A DNA stretch of 53,238 nucleotides from Saprospiraceae bacterium (GTDB lineage Bacteria; Bacteroidota; Bacteroidia; Chitinophagales; Saprospiraceae). Location of the stretch: the NCBI GenBank assembly GCA_020631455.1, contig JAHDHF010000003.1, positions 1,295 through 54,532 of the forward strand, given 5' to 3'. The position numbers and the translations under genes were made by a program. The notes under the pieces were generated by a model. The model was given only the letters and a program-made list of their open reading frames with translations. It did not search any database and had not been told where the DNA came from. Shown in pieces: positions 50,551 through 53,238 of this stretch. The first letter of the stretch is position 1; every line of letters starts with the position of its first letter.

Positions 50551-52802
50551 AGCAGTATTTACCAATTCTACTTGTCATTTTCGGAACGCTGGTAGGCGTT
50601 TGGTCAGCTTGGCCAGATGTGATGTCTGCGCCTAATGAAGTCATGATGGGACGCTATGGCGATGCAATTAAAAATTATTACACGCCGAGCTATTATGTTA
50701 AGTACGATGACGGTTTACAATTTACGGGGATGCAATATCCTTATGGTGAGCATGTCACCTACACTGATAATCAGCCGCTGCTCTCTTGGATTTTAGCTGG
50801 AATTAATTCTTTTATTCCAATAGAAAATCATACAATCGGCATTATTAATATGTTGATGCTGCTCGGAATTGTTTTTTGCGCAATTCTCGTGTATGCAATA
50901 CAGCGGCGGTTTGGGGTAGGCGCTTGGTGGGCAGCCTTGATCAGTATTTTAATAGCATTAATGAATCCACAAGTGCAGCGTATCGAAGCACATTTTGCTT
51001 TGTCGTATGCTTGGGTTGTTCCGCTTGTTTGGCTGCTTTTACTCAATGCGATAGGAGAATCAAAACGTCTTCTTTGGCAAGGATTATTGGTCCTTACTAT
51101 TACGCTTCTCGGATTTATTCATCCGTATTATCTCGCGATAGGAAGTTTGTTTACGCTCGCATTTGGAGGCGTTCTTCTGCTTCGAGAACTATTCAATAAA
51201 CGACTGAATCTATTTGCTTGGCTGCCAATTTTTATTGCAGGTGTTTTACCGATTATTCTCTTCAAGCTGTTTGGCAGTTTGACCGATCCTGTGGCTGATC
51301 GTTTGTCTGACCCTTTTGGTTTTTTATTTTACCACGCAAAATTTGAAACTGTTTTTTGGGCTGGCTATGGACCGATGCAAGAATTTTGGTATTTATTGAC
51401 GAAAATAAAAGTCGATAAATGGGAAGGACGGGCCTATGTTGGAATCGTTGGTGGAGTTGTTTTGTTGTTTGTGGCTGCAGGTATTCTATTAAAAATTGCT
51501 AAGCGAAAATGGTCTACACTCCTCAATGTTTCTGATTCCGCAGAACTTGTTTTAAGTGTTTGGGCTGCTACAATCATGCTTTTATTTGCTTGTGCTTTTC
51601 CATTTAAGATGCCGCAACTTCAAGGGCTTGTCGAGCATCTTGGTCCGCTCAAACAATTTCGCTCGCTTGGTCGGTTTGCTTGGATTTTCTATTATGTGTA
51701 TACCGTTTTTGTTTCTGCTTTTTTATGGAAATATATCAAGCAGTTACTCGATCAAAAACTTCGCAAAATTGCAATCGGTATTGGAGCAGTAGTCATTCTT
51801 GTTTGGGCAGCGGAGGCTATCGTCCATTTAAAAATCCACGCCGAAAAAGAACGCTCACAGAATATATTTCAACAAGAAGAATTAACCGACGAGATTAAAA
51901 CATTCTTAAATACTGATGCCGATCAATACCAGGCGATTTTACCAATTCCGTATTTTCATATTGGATCAGAGAAATATTCAGTTGTTGGAGACGGTCGTAC
52001 CGAAGCAGCTGTAATGACACTTTCTGAAGGAAGTGGAATTCCACTTGCAGCGACGATGATGTCGCGTACATCTGTCAGTCAAACGACATCAATGTTGTCC
52101 TTGACGCAAACTATTCCGTGGCTCGATATTCCATATCTCGATGAGATTAATGAAAAACCATTGTTTATTCTTCAAGAGAAACATCTTCCGCAGCGCGCTT
52201 ACGAAGAGCGCTGGATTAGTCTCGCAGATACACTTGGCGAAAATGATGTGTTTAGATGGTTGAAACTTGATCCTCAAGAATTAAGAAAAGATGTTCAACA
52301 CAATAAAAGAATCATCTTAAATAAACTAGAGAATAACATATCGGATTCAACTTATTTTTACAAATCGTACAACAAAGAAACGGGACTTCCGAATATCAAT
52401 GGCGGCTCACATCAGATTATACAAGACGAATTTTTAATAATAATCGACGAAGCAATTGATACAACTTATGCAATAACTGGAATGTGGCGAGCGAGTGCTT
52501 GGATTTATTTAAGTCCTGGTGAAGTCAGCAATCCGCATCTTGAATATCTAGCGTATAATGAATACGGTCAAGAAATCTATCGCGTCACCAAGCAAGGGCG
52601 CATCACCGATATACAAGGCGACTGGGGATTAGCGATTCTTGATTTTGATGCAGATAAAGCCGTGCGCCATGTCATTAAAGCCGGCGGCCCAGCTCGCATC
52701 CTTGACGAATTATTGGTTCGTCCGATTGACGCGACAATTATTCAAGAAGATAAACGCGGAATTATTCGAGTCAATACAATCCCATTTCCGAATAAACAAT
52801 AA
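50547..52802 (+). CDS. Polytopic membrane protein, GT-C glycosyltransferase-like
   Basis: A 751-residue inner-membrane protein with about eleven helices in the first 430 residues and a soluble C-terminal domain (about 440-751). The first extracytoplasmic loop contains YTDNQPLLSWILAG near 75, like the acidic loops of GT-C enzymes that use lipid-linked sugars. ATG 50547 overlaps the GT2 stop by 4 bp, so the pair is coupled. A plausible reading is that the GT2 makes a polyprenyl-phosphate sugar and this protein transfers it; this is inference. A repeat begins 2 bp after the stop. Confidence 0.72.
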   Translation: MKQYLPILLVIFGTLVGVWSAWPDVMSAPNEVMMGRYGDAIKNYYTPSYYVKYDDGLQFTGMQYPYGEHVTYTDNQPLLSWILAGINSFIPIENHTIGIINMLMLLGIVFCAILVYAIQRRFGVGAWWAALISILIALMNPQVQRIEAHFALSYAWVVPLVWLLLLNAIGESKRLLWQGLLVLTITLLGFIHPYYLAIGSLFTLAFGGVLLLRELFNKRLNLFAWLPIFIAGVLPIILFKLFGSLTDPVADRLSDPFGFLFYHAKFETVFWAGYGPMQEFWYLLTKIKVDKWEGRAYVGIVGGVVLLFVAAGILLKIAKRKWSTLLNVSDSAELVLSVWAATIMLLFACAFPFKMPQLQGLVEHLGPLKQFRSLGRFAWIFYYVYTVFVSAFLWKYIKQLLDQKLRKIAIGIGAVVILVWAAEAIVHLKIHAEKERSQNIFQQEELTDEIKTFLNTDADQYQAILPIPYFHIGSEKYSVVGDGRTEAAVMTLSEGSGIPLAATMMSRTSVSQTTSMLSLTQTIPWLDIPYLDEINEKPLFILQEKHLPQRAYEERWISLADTLGENDVFRWLKLDPQELRKDVQHNKRIILNKLENNISDSTYFYKSYNKETGLPNINGGSHQIIQDEFLIIIDEAIDTTYAITGMWRASAWIYLSPGEVSNPHLEYLAYNEYGQEIYRVTKQGRITDIQGDWGLAILDFDADKAVRHVIKAGGPARILDELLVRPIDATIIQEDKRGIIRVNTIPFPNKQ

Positions 52803-52818
52803 TTGGGGCTGCCTCTTC

Positions 52819-52864
52819 AATAAAAAAGTCTACTAGAAGATTGTTTCTAGGAGACTTTTTTATT
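52819..52864. repeat. First inner hairpin of family B copy 6 (terminator-like)
   Basis: A 13-bp outer stem, one A/G mismatch and a 6-bp inner stem, ending with six T on the plus strand. It looks like a rho-independent terminator for the upstream gene that occupies the place of the first repeat hairpin. Confidence 0.8.
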
Positions 52865-52898
52865 TCGAGTCGGGCTATACGCAGTACGGTAGCCTAGC

Positions 52899-52943
52899 TT
52901 TTTATAATTACCGCGGAATGAATTCCACGGCAAATTATAAAAA
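52899..52943. repeat. Second inner hairpin of family B copy 6
   Basis: TTTTTATAATT and AATTATAAAAA form the outer stem; CCG/CGG and GGAAT/ATTCC continue it past small mismatches. The sequence is unrelated to the TTTCTATT type, but the position is equivalent. Confidence 0.8.
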
Positions 52944-52987
52944 TCCGCTCGCTACGCTCGCGCTGCTTCTATCCCTCAGCCAAAAAT

Positions 52988-53095
52988 TTACTTTTTAGGT
53001 TTAGGTGGGTTGTTTCCTCTCCCTCCGCCTGAAGGTTTGCCAGTTGTACTTGGAGCATTTTTTGGTCTCGGATTTGGTTTTGATGGATTAGCCAT
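52988..53095 (-). CDS. 35-residue proline/glycine-rich protein
   Basis: It starts MANPSKPNPRPKNAPSTTGK and ends NNPPKPKK; nearly every residue is Pro, Lys, Asn, Gly, Ser, Thr or Arg. Short proteins of this composition recur in Bacteroidota, but I do not know a function. It is probably disordered and basic. The start is ATG 53095. It lies between two repeat copies. Too short for many gene callers. Coding status rests on the in-frame start and stop and on the non-random composition. Confidence 0.55.
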   Translation of the reverse strand: MANPSKPNPRPKNAPSTTGKPSGGGRGNNPPKPKK

Positions 53096-53185
53096 GTTTA
53101 TAAGATTGAGTTAGTGAAAAATATTCTATCATATACTTAATGAATTTCTATAAAGGATAGTTTCATGGAATAATATTTTCTTTTT

Positions 53186-53238
53186 GGACAAGCGCTGCGG
53201 AGTGGTGGCCGAGAGGCCAGACTCAGCTTTGCTGAGGC
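53186..53238 (+). repeat. Family C structured intergenic repeat, copy 11 (cut by window end)
   Basis: It starts GGACAAGCGCTGCGGAGTGG; a CTCAGC/GCTGAG hairpin with loop TTT follows. The rest lies beyond the window. Confidence 0.8.

Larger units (their letters stand above)
52805..52981 (-). repeat. Family B structured intergenic repeat, copy 6
   Basis: The plus strand starts GGGGCTGCC two bases after a stop codon and ends TCCCTCAGCC. Two long hairpins replace the usual short ones (52819-52864 and 52899-52943). The B core GCAGTACGGTAGCCTAGC lies between them. Confidence 0.9.

Noticed and set aside
21-53238. CRISPR array
   Set aside because: The repeats are 100-180 bp, kilobases apart, in both orientations, with no regular short spacers and no cas genes.
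21-53238. Classical MITEs or insertion-sequence remnants
   Set aside because: Complementary ends exist but are only about five bases, no target duplication is visible, and no transposase is in the window. A single-strand mechanism remains possible, so only the classical cut-and-paste reading is rejected.
21-53238. Retron-type elements
   Set aside because: No reverse transcriptase frame occurs anywhere in the window.

Overview
Organism. The window looks like a Bacteroidota chromosome, probably of the Saprospiria type; this is inferred from gene content and signals, not from a search. The evidence is -7 boxes of the TAnnTTTG kind, a 30-residue mS38/COX24-like basic protein, an ECF sigma factor with a membrane-spanning beta-barrel partner, DUF1272 and DUF6428 proteins, and several families typical of the phylum. 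No transposase, integrase, prophage or CRISPR array is visible. The genes are mainly housekeeping.

Layout. 200-2900: beta carbonic anhydrase, bestrophin-like channel, small Gre-like protein, TPR membrane protein. 3.1-6 kb: Old Yellow Enzyme reductase converging on a DEAD-box helicase. 6.3-9.1 kb (minus): TPR protein, mS38-like mini-protein, RNase G. 9.4-13.6 kb (minus): rfbA, rfbB, a UDP-HexNAc dehydrogenase and galE, a nucleotide-sugar cluster. 13.9-19 kb: small hypothetical gene, DUF547 lipoprotein, alpha/beta hydrolase, ECF sigma plus dual-membrane anti-sigma-like protein, tRNA-Cys, helix-hairpin-helix protein. 19.1-22.7 kb: DUF1272, truncated haemoglobin, clpB. 23.2-28.5 kb: Crp/Fnr regulator, lactone oxidase, D-amino-acid aldolase-like enzyme, then divergent cysteine-sulfinate-decarboxylase-like and cysteine dioxygenase genes (a likely hypotaurine route). 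28.8-32.8 kb: PAP2-like protein, EamA transporter, membrane pyrophosphatase. 33-38 kb: secreted asnB-like protein, secreted hypothetical, VWA membrane protein, small membrane protein. 38-42.6 kb (minus): pth, lpdA, dacB, then arsR and DUF6428. 42.9-53 kb: two amidohydrolase-fold proteins, MscS channel, LptF/G permease, GT2 glycosyltransferase with a polytopic membrane partner, and a 35-residue proline-rich gene.

Most striking structure. At least 25 copies of structured intergenic repeats (about 3.1 kb, near 6% of the window) in five related families lie between genes, mostly within about 30 bp of a stop codon. Each has complementary ends and two to three internal hairpins. On one strand only, the hairpins repeatedly use GNA triloops and symmetrical GA/GA internal loops, with compensatory change between copies. 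The orientation of this strand alternates along the window almost without exception, so the copies bracket gene blocks. Some hairpins are replaced by long A/T-rich palindromes sharing a TTTCTATT/AATAGAAA core. I regard this repeat system as the main candidate for something undescribed. It could be a non-autonomous single-strand element, a 3'-end/terminator device or a nucleoid-organising signal, and sequence alone does not decide.
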